Assembly (NCBI GenBank): GCA_017993835.1 | Contig: JAGOLX010000011.1 | Span: 62,001 to 126,000 of the forward strand | DNA from: Phycisphaerae bacterium | GTDB taxonomy: Bacteria; Planctomycetota; Phycisphaerae; Sedimentisphaerales; Anaerobacaceae | Direction of reading: 5' to 3' | Length of the DNA: 64,000 nt | Shown here: positions 7,945 through 16,349 of the stretch, one piece after another | How the letters are laid out: each line of letters starts with the position of its first letter | How positions within the stretch are numbered: the stretch's first letter is position 1 | Program-made: the position numbers and the translations under genes | Notes under the pieces: model-generated | The model's database searches: none | What the model saw: only the letters and a program-made list of their open reading frames with translations | What the model was told of the DNA's origin: nothing

Positions 7945-9282
7945 TCAGAGGTTCCGTTCGACGAAGCCCGTGTCGATCTTGCCCTTGACGAACAGGTTGT
8001 GCGAGAGGATCTCTAGACAGGCGGGGATCGTCGTCTTGATCGGACGGATGATGAACTCCTGCAGGGCCCGGCGCATCGTGGCGATCGCTTCCGCCCGCGT
8101 CTTCTGGTGGACGATCAGCTTGGCGATCAGCGAGTCATAGTTCGGCGAGACCGTCCAGCCCTGATGGGTGTGCGTATCCACGCGGACTCCGAAGCCGCCC
8201 GGCGCGACGAACTGCGTGATCGTACCTGGGCATGGCGAGAAGTTGTTCGACGGATCCTCCGCGTTGATGCGGCACTCGATCGCCACCCCCTGGTGCTTGA
8301 TGCTCTTCTGACGCAGCTTGATCGGCTGGCCGCTGGCGATTCGAATCTGCCATTTGATCAGATCGTGTCCGGTGACCATCTCGGTCACCGGGTGCTCCAC
8401 CTGGATGCGGGTATTGACCTCGATGAAGTAGAACTTGTTGTCCTTGTCCAGGAGGAACTCGACCGTCGCGGCGTTGACGTACTTCGCCTCCTTGATCAGG
8501 CGAATGGCGGAATCCGCCAGCCGCTGGCGATCGCGGTCCTCGAGCACCGGGCAGGGCGACTCCTCGATCATCTTCTGGTGACGTCTCTGAATGGAGCAGT
8601 CCCGCTCGAAGAAGTGGACGGCGTTGCCTTCCTGATCGGCCATGACCTGGACCTCGACATGTCGCGGCTCGACGATGTACTTCTCGATGTACAGGGCGCC
8701 TTCGCCGAAGGCGGCTTCCGCCTCCGTGCGTGCGGCGTTGTACGCGGCCCGCAGGCTGATGTCATTGTGTACGACGCGCATGCCGCGACCGCCGCCGCCG
8801 GCGACCGCCTTGATGATGACCGGGTACCCGATCTGGTTGGCAATCTTCATCGCCTCCGCTTCGTTCGGGACGACGCCCTCGGAGCCTGGAACGATGGGGA
8901 CCTTCGCCTTCTTGGCGACCTTGCGAGCCTCGACCTTGTCCCCGAGCAGACGCATGGCCTCGACCGGAGGTCCGATAAAGCCGATGCCGCAGTCATTGCA
9001 GATCTGGGCGAAGTTGATGTTCTCCGCCAGGAACCCGTAGCCCGGGTGAATGGCGTCGACGTTGGTGATCTCGGCGGCGCTGATGATCCGCGGGATGTTC
9101 AGATAGCTTTGGTTGCAGTCGGCCGGCCCGATGCAGATCGATTCATCGGCCAATTGAAGGTAGGGGGCATTCTTATCGGCCTCGGAGTAGATGGCCACGG
9201 AGGCGATGCCCATCTCCCGGCAGGCGCGAATGACTCGCAGGGCGATCTCGCCGCGGTTAGCGACCAGGATTCTCGATACCAT
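7945..9282 (-). CDS. accC: Acetyl-CoA carboxylase, biotin carboxylase subunit
   Basis: AccC carboxylates biotin on AccB with ATP and bicarbonate, the first half-reaction of fatty-acid synthesis. The 445-residue product starts [16 protein letters not shown], the classical biotin carboxylase N-terminus. The ATP-grasp glycine loop AGGGGRGM lies near residue 165 and [14 protein letters not shown], with the catalytic arginine, near residue 290. CAGGAG about 8 bases before the ATG fixes the start. It lies 76 bases downstream of accB on the same strand, the common accBC arrangement. Confidence 0.96.
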   Translation of the reverse strand: MVSRILVANRGEIALRVIRACREMGIASVAIYSEADKNAPYLQLADESICIGPADCNQSYLNIPRIISAAEITNVDAIHPGYGFLAENINFAQICNDCGIGFIGPPVEAMRLLGDKVEARKVAKKAKVPIVPGSEGVVPNEAEAMKIANQIGYPVIIKAVAGGGGRGMRVVHNDISLRAAYNAARTEAEAAFGEGALYIEKYIVEPRHVEVQVMADQEGNAVHFFERDCSIQRRHQKMIEESPCPVLEDRDRQRLADSAIRLIKEAKYVNAATVEFLLDKDNKFYFIEVNTRIQVEHPVTEMVTGHDLIKWQIRIASGQPIKLRQKSIKHQGVAIECRINAEDPSNNFSPCPGTITQFVAPGGFGVRVDTHTHQGWTVSPNYDSLIAKLIVHQKTRAEAIATMRRALQEFIIRPIKTTIPACLEILSHNLFVKGKIDTGFVERNL

Positions 9283-9358
9283 ACGTGGACTCCTGCCCGT
9301 GGTACGGCCTGGGGGACGCGCCTTGGGCCCGCCCGCCGCAGGACTCCGCACGAGCGGT

Positions 9359-9847
9359 TCAGTCGGGCCTGACTCGGAAGAGCACCTGGCCATATTCGAT
9401 CGCCTGGCCGTTCTTGACGGCCCGCTCGACGATCGTGCCGCTGACTTCGGCCTTGATCTCGTTCATCACCTTCATGGCTTCAATGATGCAGACCACGGTT
9501 TGCGGGTCCACACGGGTGCCGGACTCGACGTAGGGCTCGGAATCCGGACTGGGGGCCTCGTAGAACGTTCCGACGATGGGGGACTTGATCATCAGCAGGT
9601 CCGTCTGTTTGGCGGCCCCGGCGGGCGGCTGCTCCGCCGTCGGCACCGGGCCTTGCGGTAGGAGGATCGGACCCGCGGTTCCCGGCAGCGAGGTCATGAT
9701 CGGATGGATAGTTGCCTGCTGCGGCTGGGCACGCCGCAGCGTAACACGGTCTTCGCCGTGCTGAATATCGACCTCCACGAGATCATTGGCCTTCATGATC
9801 TCGATCAGCTCTTTGATCTTTTGGACATCGGCGTCTTTCTCTGGCAT
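9359..9847 (-). CDS. accB: Acetyl-CoA carboxylase biotin carboxyl carrier protein
   Basis: AccB carries the biotin shuttled between AccC and the carboxyltransferase. The 162-residue protein has the usual layout: an N-terminal helical region ([21 protein letters not shown]), a proline/alanine-rich linker around residues 60-85, and the C-terminal biotinyl domain with EAMKVMNEI, whose lysine is biotinylated. The ATG at 9847 has an AAAGGATG ribosome site. Directly upstream of accC and probably co-transcribed. Confidence 0.95.
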   Translation of the reverse strand: MPEKDADVQKIKELIEIMKANDLVEVDIQHGEDRVTLRRAQPQQATIHPIMTSLPGTAGPILLPQGPVPTAEQPPAGAAKQTDLLMIKSPIVGTFYEAPSPDSEPYVESGTRVDPQTVVCIIEAMKVMNEIKAEVSGTIVERAVKNGQAIEYGQVLFRVRPD

Positions 9848-10370
9848 CGTCGCATCCTTTCCGGAGATCCGGACGGGTTGCTCAAGGTTGGTGCACCTCG
9901 TGCCCCAACAAGGTTCAGGTGACTCTCGGGTCAGGCTGACAGTATAGCGATGGGAATAGGCATTGCAACAGAATTGTTCACTCCCCGTGGAGGGGGCATG
10001 ACCGTTGTTGCCGCCTTTCGCAGGATGACGAAACGTTGTCCCGACTCTGTCGTTCCTGCAGTGCAATGGCGCGACATCTTGTTTTCTTAGCAAGCATTTT
10101 GGCCTGATCCGGTCGTCGCCTGCCTGGCATCGGGACCGCACCGTATGACGGGGGGCGCTGTCCCCGGGCCCCCGGGCATTCTTCGCTTTCCGCCAGCAGC
10201 ATGATGGGCAGGCGTGTCGAGGGGCAAGTCCGCCGCTGTGATTTCCCATGCTATTGGCCCAAGGCGTCAAATGCCGGGGGTATGGGGGCGGCGCCCCCAA
10301 GAGACACGAACGGACCCAAGACCCGATGAACCTACGCTTTGGTTGCGGCCGAAGGCCGCGCCAAGCCAAG
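9848..10370. repeat. Repeat-bearing intergenic region upstream of accB
   Basis: There is no gene. Two copies of the GC-rich dispersed repeat also seen at 766-830 and 1000-1050 lie at about 10147-10202 (inverted) and 10248-10303 (direct), forming a facing pair. The segment between accB and 10100 shows no clear promoter by eye. Confidence 0.5.
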
Positions 10371-10790
10371 CAGGAATCCAGGAATCGCGGGACTAGGCGC
10401 GACCGAGAGAATGGATTCCCGCTTCCGCGGGAATGACAACCGCGAGGCGGAACAGCGCCTCGGGAGTCCGGCGAAGACCCTCGACGCGACTCTGTCATTC
10501 CTGGGGACGCAGGAATCCAGGGACCGCGGGACTGGGCGTGACCGAGTGAGTGGATTCCCGCTTCCGCGGGAATGACACGACGGGTGGTGGAACAGCGCCT
10601 CGGGAGTCCGGCGAAGACCCTCGACACGACTCTGTCATTCCTGCGCACGCAGGAATCCAGGAACCACGGGACTGGACGCGACCGAGTGAGTGGATTCCCG
10701 CTTGCGTGGGAATGACAATCCGCGGTTTCTGTGAACCTTGGCACGCGACGTGTCCCAGGAAGTGGATTCCCGCTTGTACGGGAATGACAA
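10371..10790. repeat. 140-bp tandem repeat with ATTCCC-N8-GGGAAT palindromes
   Basis: Nearly three tandem copies of a unit of about 140 bp begin at 10371, 10510 and 10650 (marker CAGGAATCCA). Each unit has an ATTCCC-N8-GGGAAT palindrome (10415-10434, 10554-10573, 10694-10713) and a GTCATTCCTG/CAGGAATC partner motif. A fourth palindrome stands alone at 10766-10785. The form ATTCCC-N8-GGGAAT is the same as the neisserial dRS3 element. Apparent open frames across this block are repeat translations and were not called. Confidence 0.8.
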
Positions 10791-10914
10791 CCCGGGGTCT
10801 CTGCGAACCCCTGTGCCACGCGTGCAAATACGCCCATGCCCCCTGGGGGGGGCGATTTCTCGGACGTCGGAGCCCCTCCGATCTGGATTTGTCCTGCTCG
10901 CAGGCAGTCCGTTC

Positions 10915-10998
10915 GTAGTGATGCCGTGAGGCGTTATTTTCACATGACCCGTGCCTCGTGGCGCGTGACCAGAAGATATGCCCTTACGGGCACACTAC
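10915..10998. repeat. Pair of GTAG-footed palindromes (GCC-GTAAG-GGC type)
   Basis: At 10915-10936 GTAGTGA is followed by a GCC/GGC hairpin; at about 10977-10998 an inverted relative ends in CTAC. The same family occurs at 15296-15317 (foot degenerate) and 21031-21052 (inverted). Each is a short hairpin with GTAG at its foot. Confidence 0.6.
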
Positions 10999-11024
10999 AA
11001 GCAAGCTGGCGGCGAGTGCGCATG

Positions 11025-11053
11025 AAAACGCCGCGGCCGGTGGGCCGCGGCGT
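11025..11053 (-). terminator. Terminator of the DUF11 lipoprotein gene
   Basis: On the minus strand an 11-bp perfect GC stem, ACGCCGCGGCC with its complement (11043-11053 and 11028-11038, loop of 4), is followed by TTTT. It begins 12 bases after the stop codon. Confidence 0.85.
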
Positions 11054-11065
11054 GAGTTCTCTCAA

Positions 11066-12874
11066 TCAATCCCCATTGCCCATCTGTCGGTAGATCCGCG
11101 TGGCGATGGTCTGCTCTTCCGGCAGCGCGAGCTGGTCGGTGTGCATCGTGACCTTGAACCGGGCATCGCCTGCGACGGCGCCGCGGACCACGACGCGCCA
11201 CGTGGCCTTGTTCTTGGGCTCCAGGCCGCGAAGCGGCGTGAAGGTGACCGTCTTGCCCATGATCGAGCCGGCGGTCGCGCCCGCGGACGTGACGTACTGG
11301 AGCTTGTCGTCCAGCACGACGGTGATTCGCACGTTCGTGTCGGCCGCGGTTCCCTCGTTCGTCACCGTGATGATATACGTGTTGTTCGTGTTGACCTCCA
11401 CCGGGTCGAGTTGGTCGATGACCTCAAGCCGGCTGGCGGCAATCCCCGTGATGATCGTCCTGCTCGAATCCGTGACGGGCTCGGCACAGTAGGCCGTCGC
11501 CGTCGCGGTGGCCATCAGCTCTCCTTCCCGCGTCGGGGTGTACGAGACCTGCACGGTCTTGGAGGCGTTCGGCGCGAGCGTGCCGATCTCCCAGACCAGC
11601 TTCGATCCGGAGAACTGGGCGCCTGCGGTCGCCTCGATGGCAGTCACGCCCGGCGGGATGATGTCCTCGATTACCGTGTTCTGCGCGGGGCCATCGCCCT
11701 TGTTTGTGACCGTCAACTCGTAGCTCATCGAGCGACCCAGGTACTGACGCTTCGGACCGGCCTTGACGAGAGTCAGGACCGGCTGGCGGACGTTGGTCAG
11801 CGTGGGCTCGGACTCGGCCTTCAGGCCGGATGCCGACGTGGCCACCGCCTTGTTGACATAGGTGCCGGTCTTCGTCGCTCGGAGCTTGATCGAGAACCGC
11901 CTGGATTCCCCTGCGGCCAGCGTCCCGGCGTCCAGAGTGACCTTGCCCTTGCCGTCCGTCGTCTGCAAGCCCGCAGGCAGCGTATCGACGATCTGGACGT
12001 TCTGGGCGACGCCGGTGCCGGTGTTCGTGACCACGAACTCGACCTCGATCGGCTCGCACAGCAGGGCCTCGGCCGGCGCGTTCTTCGCCAGTTCCAGCGT
12101 GGGCTCGACCACCTTCATCACGCCGCTGCCTTCCACAGTGTGCGTGATGGCCGTGCTGTGCTCCAGCGGTCTGGCCACGGTGGCGATGCCAGAGATCTTG
12201 ATGCTCTTGCTGGCCCGCGGGCCCAGCGAGTCGATTTCCCACACGAGACTGTCGCCTTCCGCCCGGGCGGTCGGCTCAGCTCCTTTGAATTCGAAGTCCT
12301 TGGAGATGGTCTCGGTGATCGTGATCTTGGTGAGCATCATCTCGGTGAGGTTGGTGACCTGGATCTTGTAGGCAAACGGAGTGTTCAGTCGAACCTCCTG
12401 CGGCAGGGTTTTATCGATCTGGATGATGCCGTAGTCGGGTCGGGGATAGGTGATGGACAGGCTGCTGCCCGCTGGCTCGTCGACCGACACGAGGTCCCGT
12501 CCGACCGGGACCCTCTGGCCGTACGTCGATACGAGGGGGCCCGAGAAGCTCGGCTGGACCGCTTCCACGGAGGCGGTCACGACCTGCGGCTGCATCGCGG
12601 CGGGTGCGGCGCCGGTCATCTCGATGGGGGCCGTTGCGACCTGACTCGCCTCGTTCATCTGCTCCTGCCCTGCCGGTCGCAGCGGCGGTTGCTTGGCTCG
12701 CGGCTGCGACACAACCGTGGGAGTGGGTCGGAGGTTGCTGTCCCAGAACTGGGCGCGTCCGCTGGCCGGCGCCGCGGGCTTGGCTTCGCCGAAACTCTGC
12801 AGATTGTCCGGGCCCTGGCATCCCGCAAACAGCACGCCGGACACGAGTAACAGGACTACGCAAACCTTCTTCAT
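11066..12874 (-). CDS. Lipoprotein with four DUF11-type repeats
   Basis: The 602-residue product starts MKKVCVVLLLVSGVLFAGC, a signal peptide with lipobox LFAGC, so the mature protein is lipid-anchored at Cys19. A proline-rich, low-complexity stretch (to about residue 150) is followed by four immunoglobulin-like DUF11 repeats of about 110 residues. Each has a Y-x-I/L-x-V-x-N strand (YKIQVTN, VEFVVTN, YELTVTN, YIITVTN) and a later V-x-D-x-L/I-P turn. DUF11 repeats occur in bacterial surface and cell-wall proteins and are thought structural or adhesive. AAGGAG lies 7 bases before the ATG. It is monocistronic, with its own promoter and terminator. Confidence 0.85.
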   Translation of the reverse strand: MKKVCVVLLLVSGVLFAGCQGPDNLQSFGEAKPAAPASGRAQFWDSNLRPTPTVVSQPRAKQPPLRPAGQEQMNEASQVATAPIEMTGAAPAAMQPQVVTASVEAVQPSFSGPLVSTYGQRVPVGRDLVSVDEPAGSSLSITYPRPDYGIIQIDKTLPQEVRLNTPFAYKIQVTNLTEMMLTKITITETISKDFEFKGAEPTARAEGDSLVWEIDSLGPRASKSIKISGIATVARPLEHSTAITHTVEGSGVMKVVEPTLELAKNAPAEALLCEPIEVEFVVTNTGTGVAQNVQIVDTLPAGLQTTDGKGKVTLDAGTLAAGESRRFSIKLRATKTGTYVNKAVATSASGLKAESEPTLTNVRQPVLTLVKAGPKRQYLGRSMSYELTVTNKGDGPAQNTVIEDIIPPGVTAIEATAGAQFSGSKLVWEIGTLAPNASKTVQVSYTPTREGELMATATATAYCAEPVTDSSRTIITGIAASRLEVIDQLDPVEVNTNNTYIITVTNEGTAADTNVRITVVLDDKLQYVTSAGATAGSIMGKTVTFTPLRGLEPKNKATWRVVVRGAVAGDARFKVTMHTDQLALPEEQTIATRIYRQMGNGD

Positions 12875-13036
12875 CACACCGCTCCTTAAACAACCGAACA
12901 CTCGCCCCCGAGTCCACCCCACACCGCTGTGAAACACTTCATCCAGTGGCTGGACAGCGAGAGGGACAAGCTCCGAGACAAGTCTAACGATGCCGCCGCC
13001 GGGGCATACAACAAGACTCGGACCCTTGCCAGTATT

Positions 13037-13080
13037 GCCTAAGTATACCATATTAACCTTTATCGAGTCAATACTTAGGC
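13037..13080 (-). promoter_or_regulatory. Promoter of the DUF11 lipoprotein gene embedded in a perfect inverted repeat
   Basis: On the minus strand TTGACT (13066-13071) and TATACT (13042-13047) are 18 bases apart, a strong promoter. The 10-bp arms GCCTAAGTAT (13037-13046) and ATACTTAGGC (13071-13080) form a perfect inverted repeat with a 24-base spacer, covering the -10 box and touching the -35 box. This is the geometry of an operator; the regulator is unknown. Confidence 0.6.
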
Positions 13081-13397
13081 TGCATTAAATGGAGGCGAAA
13101 CCCGCCTGGGATCGGCATGGGGACCGGCCCTTGTCGACGCCTCGGCGCCGGCCGGGAAGGGCGGGACCTTCCCCCGGGTCTCGTCTGATAAAACAGAGGA
13201 ATCGGTCGCAGCGATTGTGCCGACCCGCGGTGTTTGGTCCCCCTGGTCCGATAGGATTCGCGTGAGAAGCCCGGCCTCTTCGAGCCGGAAGGGGGGAACG
13301 CAGGGTTCCACCGAGCCGAAATTGTTTGCATCGGGGTCTGACTGCCGCTATTTTTCGGGTGTTTCGGTATGGATACCTTGCTCAGGGGATAGAGTGC
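13081..13397. other. Leader region upstream of the methionine/folate fusion gene
   Basis: About 300 bases without a gene. A GC-rich, hairpin-prone stretch lies at about 13090-13180. I did not recognise SAM, SAH or cobalamin riboswitch cores. A promoter-like pair is annotated at 13326-13354. Confidence 0.4.
13326..13354 (+). promoter_or_regulatory. Promoter-like pair before the homocysteine methyltransferase/MTHFR gene
   Basis: TTGCAT (13326-13331) and TATTTT (13349-13354) are 17 bases apart and about 45 bases before the GTG start. Confidence 0.4.
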
Positions 13398-15263
13398 GTG
13401 AAACGATCTGCGTTTGAAGAACGAGTCGCCCAACGGGTCCTCGTCGGCGACGGGGCCATGGGAACGATGCTGTATCAGCACGGCGTCTTCCTCAATCGGT
13501 GCTTCGACGAGCTGAATCTGACGGACGCCAAGCTCGTCCGGGGCGTCCACGAGGGCTACGTCGAAGCCGGCGCCGATTTCATCGAGACCAACACCTTCGG
13601 AGCCAACCGCCTGAAGCTGTCCAAGTTTGGCCTGGCGGGCGAAGTCGGAGCGATCAACCGGGCCGGGGTTCGCATCGCCAGGGAGGCCGCCAAGGGCGAC
13701 ACCCTGGTGGCCGGGGCGATCGGGCCGCTGGGCTGCGAGCTGACGGAGCATGGGCCCATCACCCCCGAGACGGCCGAACAGGTGTTCCTGGAGCAGGGCA
13801 GGGCCCTCGTGGAAGGGGGCGCGGACCTGTTGATCCTCGAGACCTTCTCGAACACCGAGGAGCTTCTGACTGCGATTCGGGCGGTCGCCGGGCTGGGGGA
13901 GGTCCCGATCCTGGCGCAGATGACGGTCAACGAGAACAGCGAGACGATCTACGGCGAGCGGATCGATCTGGCCATCGCGAAGATCGAGAGGGAGGAGGCG
14001 GTCACCGCGGTGGGTCTGAACTGCTCGGTCGGCCCTTCCGGCATGTTGGCCAGCCTGGAGCTGATCCGCCATGTGACCCACAAGCCGATCGTCGTGCAGC
14101 CGAACGCTGGGATGCCCCGGAGTATCGAGGGACGTCAGCTCTACATGTGCACCCCCGAGTACATGGCTGAGTATGCCAAGCGATTCTTCGAGAAGGGCGC
14201 CCGGATCATCGGCGGCTGCTGCGGCACGACGCCCGACCACATCCGCGAGATCGTGCGTGCGGTCCGCTCGATCAGCAGGGCAGCAACCGGCGTCGTGGTC
14301 TCGGTCGGGTCGGGACCCCGCGTGACGGCGGGGCCTGCTCTCAAGGAGCCGACGCCCCTGGTCAAGAGATCGGGGTTCGGCGCGAAGTTGGCGGCGGGCG
14401 AAGCGGTCACGACGATCGAGATCACGCCGCCCCGCGGGGTCGATGTGACGGCTATCCTCGACAAGGCCCGCCGGTGCGCCGAAGCGGGCGTCGACGCGAT
14501 CAATATCCCGGACGGTCCGCGGGCGAGCTCTCGCCTGTCGCCCCTGGTGACCGCGGTGAGGATTCAGCAGGACGCCGGCATCGAGGCCATCCTGCACTTC
14601 TGCTGTCGGGACCGGAACCTGATCGGCATGCAGTCGGACCTGCTCGGGGCCTCCGCGATCGGCGTGCACAACCTGCTGATCATCACGGGCGACCCGCCGA
14701 AGCTGGGCGAGTATCCCAGCGCCACCGGCGTCTTCGACATGGACTCCGTCGCCTTGACGGGCGTTGCTCGCAACCTCAATCGCGGCGTCGATATCGGCGG
14801 CAACGGGATCGATCCGCCGACCTCGCTGGTCATCGGCGTCGGCGCCAATCCGGTCGCCGCCGACCTGGACCGGGAGATCGACCGCTTCAAGCAGAAAGTC
14901 CTGGCCGGCGCGGAATTCGCGATCACGCAGCCGGTCTTCGATCCGGATTGCCTGTCGCGTTTCCTGGAGGCGACGCAGGAGTGCCATATCCCGATCATCG
15001 CGGGGATCTGGCCGTTCACGAGCTTCAAGAACGCGGAGTTCATGGCCAACGAGGTTCCGGGCGTCGTCGTCCCTCCGCGTCTGCTGGATCGCATGAGCCG
15101 GGCGACGACGAAAGAGCAGGGGCGCGTCCTGGGCATCGAGATCGCGCAGGAACTGGTCGAGCAGATCCGTCCGCACGTCGCAGGCTTCGCGGTCAGTGCC
15201 CCGTTCGGCAATGTCGCGACCGCGCTGGCGGTCCTGGGGAAGGTGGACATTGGTGTTGTCTGA
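13398..15263 (+). CDS. Bifunctional homocysteine S-methyltransferase / methylenetetrahydrofolate reductase
   Basis: The 621-residue fusion resembles the YitJ-type bifunctional enzymes. The N-terminal half (about 1-290) is a zinc-dependent homocysteine S-methyltransferase barrel, with GDGAMGT at the start, GLNCSVGP near residue 213 and the zinc-binding GGCCGTTPDHI near residue 272. The C-terminal half (about 325-621) is a MetF-like flavin barrel with EITPPRG at its start. Together they would reduce methylene-THF to methyl-THF and support methylation of homocysteine. The start is a GTG with AGGGGAT upstream. No cobalamin-binding domain is present. Confidence 0.88.
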   Translation: MKRSAFEERVAQRVLVGDGAMGTMLYQHGVFLNRCFDELNLTDAKLVRGVHEGYVEAGADFIETNTFGANRLKLSKFGLAGEVGAINRAGVRIAREAAKGDTLVAGAIGPLGCELTEHGPITPETAEQVFLEQGRALVEGGADLLILETFSNTEELLTAIRAVAGLGEVPILAQMTVNENSETIYGERIDLAIAKIEREEAVTAVGLNCSVGPSGMLASLELIRHVTHKPIVVQPNAGMPRSIEGRQLYMCTPEYMAEYAKRFFEKGARIIGGCCGTTPDHIREIVRAVRSISRAATGVVVSVGSGPRVTAGPALKEPTPLVKRSGFGAKLAAGEAVTTIEITPPRGVDVTAILDKARRCAEAGVDAINIPDGPRASSRLSPLVTAVRIQQDAGIEAILHFCCRDRNLIGMQSDLLGASAIGVHNLLIITGDPPKLGEYPSATGVFDMDSVALTGVARNLNRGVDIGGNGIDPPTSLVIGVGANPVAADLDREIDRFKQKVLAGAEFAITQPVFDPDCLSRFLEATQECHIPIIAGIWPFTSFKNAEFMANEVPGVVVPPRLLDRMSRATTKEQGRVLGIEIAQELVEQIRPHVAGFAVSAPFGNVATALAVLGKVDIGVV

Positions 15264-15295
15264 CCTTGTCCGGGTGGCAGCGGCAGGCGCGTTTG

Positions 15296-15417
15296 TGGTG
15301 ACGCCGTAAGGCGTTTCGTAGCACGGCCGTCCCGGCCGTGAGTACCACGGGCATCCTGCCCGTGGCAATACAGGGGCAAGATGCCCCTGATACTCATGGG
15401 CGAGACGCCCATGCTAC
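15296..15417. repeat. Composite GTAG...CTAC repeat between two genes
   Basis: A GTAAGGC-type palindrome (15296-15317) is followed by a 100-bp composite running from GTAG (15318) to CTAC (15414-15417). The composite contains three or four hairpins with arms such as CACGGCC/GGCCGTG, CACGGGCA/TGCCCGTG and CATGGGC/GCCCATG. Ends of opposite polarity make it look like a BIME, i.e. paired REP units. Confidence 0.75.
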
Positions 15418-15437
15418 AGAAGTTCATGGAGTAGGAT

Positions 15438-16043
15438 GTGTCTGACGTTCAATTGGAAGTGGAACTGGTCGCGATCACGCCCGATCCCGAGAAGGTGATC
15501 GAGCAGGCTGGAAGGACGTGCTATCTGAGCTTCGACCGGATGGAGGAGAACTCCGAGGCCGCCTTCATCCGCCGTCTGATCAAGGTGGGCCACGAGTCGC
15601 CCCTGGAGCACGCCTACGCGACGTTCCGCATTCGCAACTGCTCGCGTGCGATGACGCACCAGCTCGTCCGACACCGGCTCATGGCGGTCTCGCAGCAGTC
15701 GCAGCGGTACGTCAACGAGGACCAGTTCGCCTATGTCCTGCCCGAGACGATGCCGCCTGAGTACGTCGAGGACTTTCACCAGGACATGAAGACTATCCAG
15801 CAGATGTACCGCAAATGGCGCGACCGCGGCCTGAAAAAGGAGGATGCTCGGTTCGTCCTGCCCAACGCCTGCGTCAGCGAGATCGTGGTCTCCGCGGACT
15901 TCCGCGAGTGGCGTCACATCTTCAAGCTCCGCCTGTCGGCCAAGGCCCAGTGGGAGATCCGCAAGGCCTGCACGAAGATGCTGGCGATCCTGAAGGAACG
16001 CGCCCCGGCCTGCTTCGAGGACATCGCCGCCGCCCCGGCGTAA
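15438..16043 (+). CDS. thyX: Flavin-dependent thymidylate synthase
   Basis: ThyX methylates dUMP to dTMP with methylene-THF and reduced FAD. The 201-residue product has the diagnostic RHRxxxxxS motif as RHRLMAVSQQS near residue 78, an HESPLEHA block near residue 54, and a late RHIFKLRLSAKAQWEIR segment. It begins with GTG preceded by GGAGTAGGAT. No thyA is seen in the window. The upstream repeat block separates it from the folate fusion gene. Confidence 0.94.
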   Translation: MSDVQLEVELVAITPDPEKVIEQAGRTCYLSFDRMEENSEAAFIRRLIKVGHESPLEHAYATFRIRNCSRAMTHQLVRHRLMAVSQQSQRYVNEDQFAYVLPETMPPEYVEDFHQDMKTIQQMYRKWRDRGLKKEDARFVLPNACVSEIVVSADFREWRHIFKLRLSAKAQWEIRKACTKMLAILKERAPACFEDIAAAPA

Positions 16044-16079
16044 CAAGCGCGCGGAAGTCCCAGGCCGCCGGGCGCGGAA

Positions 16080-16345
16080 ATCCGAAATTCGAATATCGAA
16101 ATCCGAAACAAATCCAAAGCACGAAGCTCAAATGACCGAAACGCTGTCGCCCGCCGGGGGATCGGTTCAGGATTCTGAGTTGTTCGGAGTTCCGCCTTCA
16201 GGCGGTTCGAGAAGACCGCGTAAACGCGGAACTCCAAACGCTGCCGCCCGCCGGGGGCGCGTTTGGGGACATTGAGATTTCGGCCATTCGTGCTTGTTTC
16301 GGATTGACGTTCCCGCTCTGGCGGGGTCGATATTCGGATTTCGGA
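16080..16345. repeat. Left inverted-repeat cluster flanking the GLUG gene
   Basis: AT-rich ATCCGAAATTCGAA-type repeats and a block from about 16116 to 16157 recur in inverted orientation at about 18620-18661, with one or two mismatches over about 40 bases. A second GCGTTTGG-containing piece near 16240-16260 also has a partner near 18608. The cluster lies immediately downstream of the GLUG gene. Confidence 0.75.
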
Positions 16346-16349
16346 TTTA

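Noticed and set aside
10371-10837. Open frames across the 140-bp repeats extending accB upstream
   Set aside because: They translate tandem repeats. AccB family similarity starts exactly at the ATG at 9847, which has its own ribosome site.
10958-12850. 630-codon open frame opposite the DUF11 lipoprotein gene
   Set aside because: It has no start signal or family motif and mirrors the codon bias of the lipoprotein gene; an antisense shadow of high-GC coding sequence.
13068-15368. 766-codon open frame opposite the homocysteine methyltransferase/MTHFR gene
   Set aside because: Rich in Arg, Asp and Gly as expected from reverse reading of a GC-rich gene, and no ribosome site. The plus-strand gene has clear motifs.
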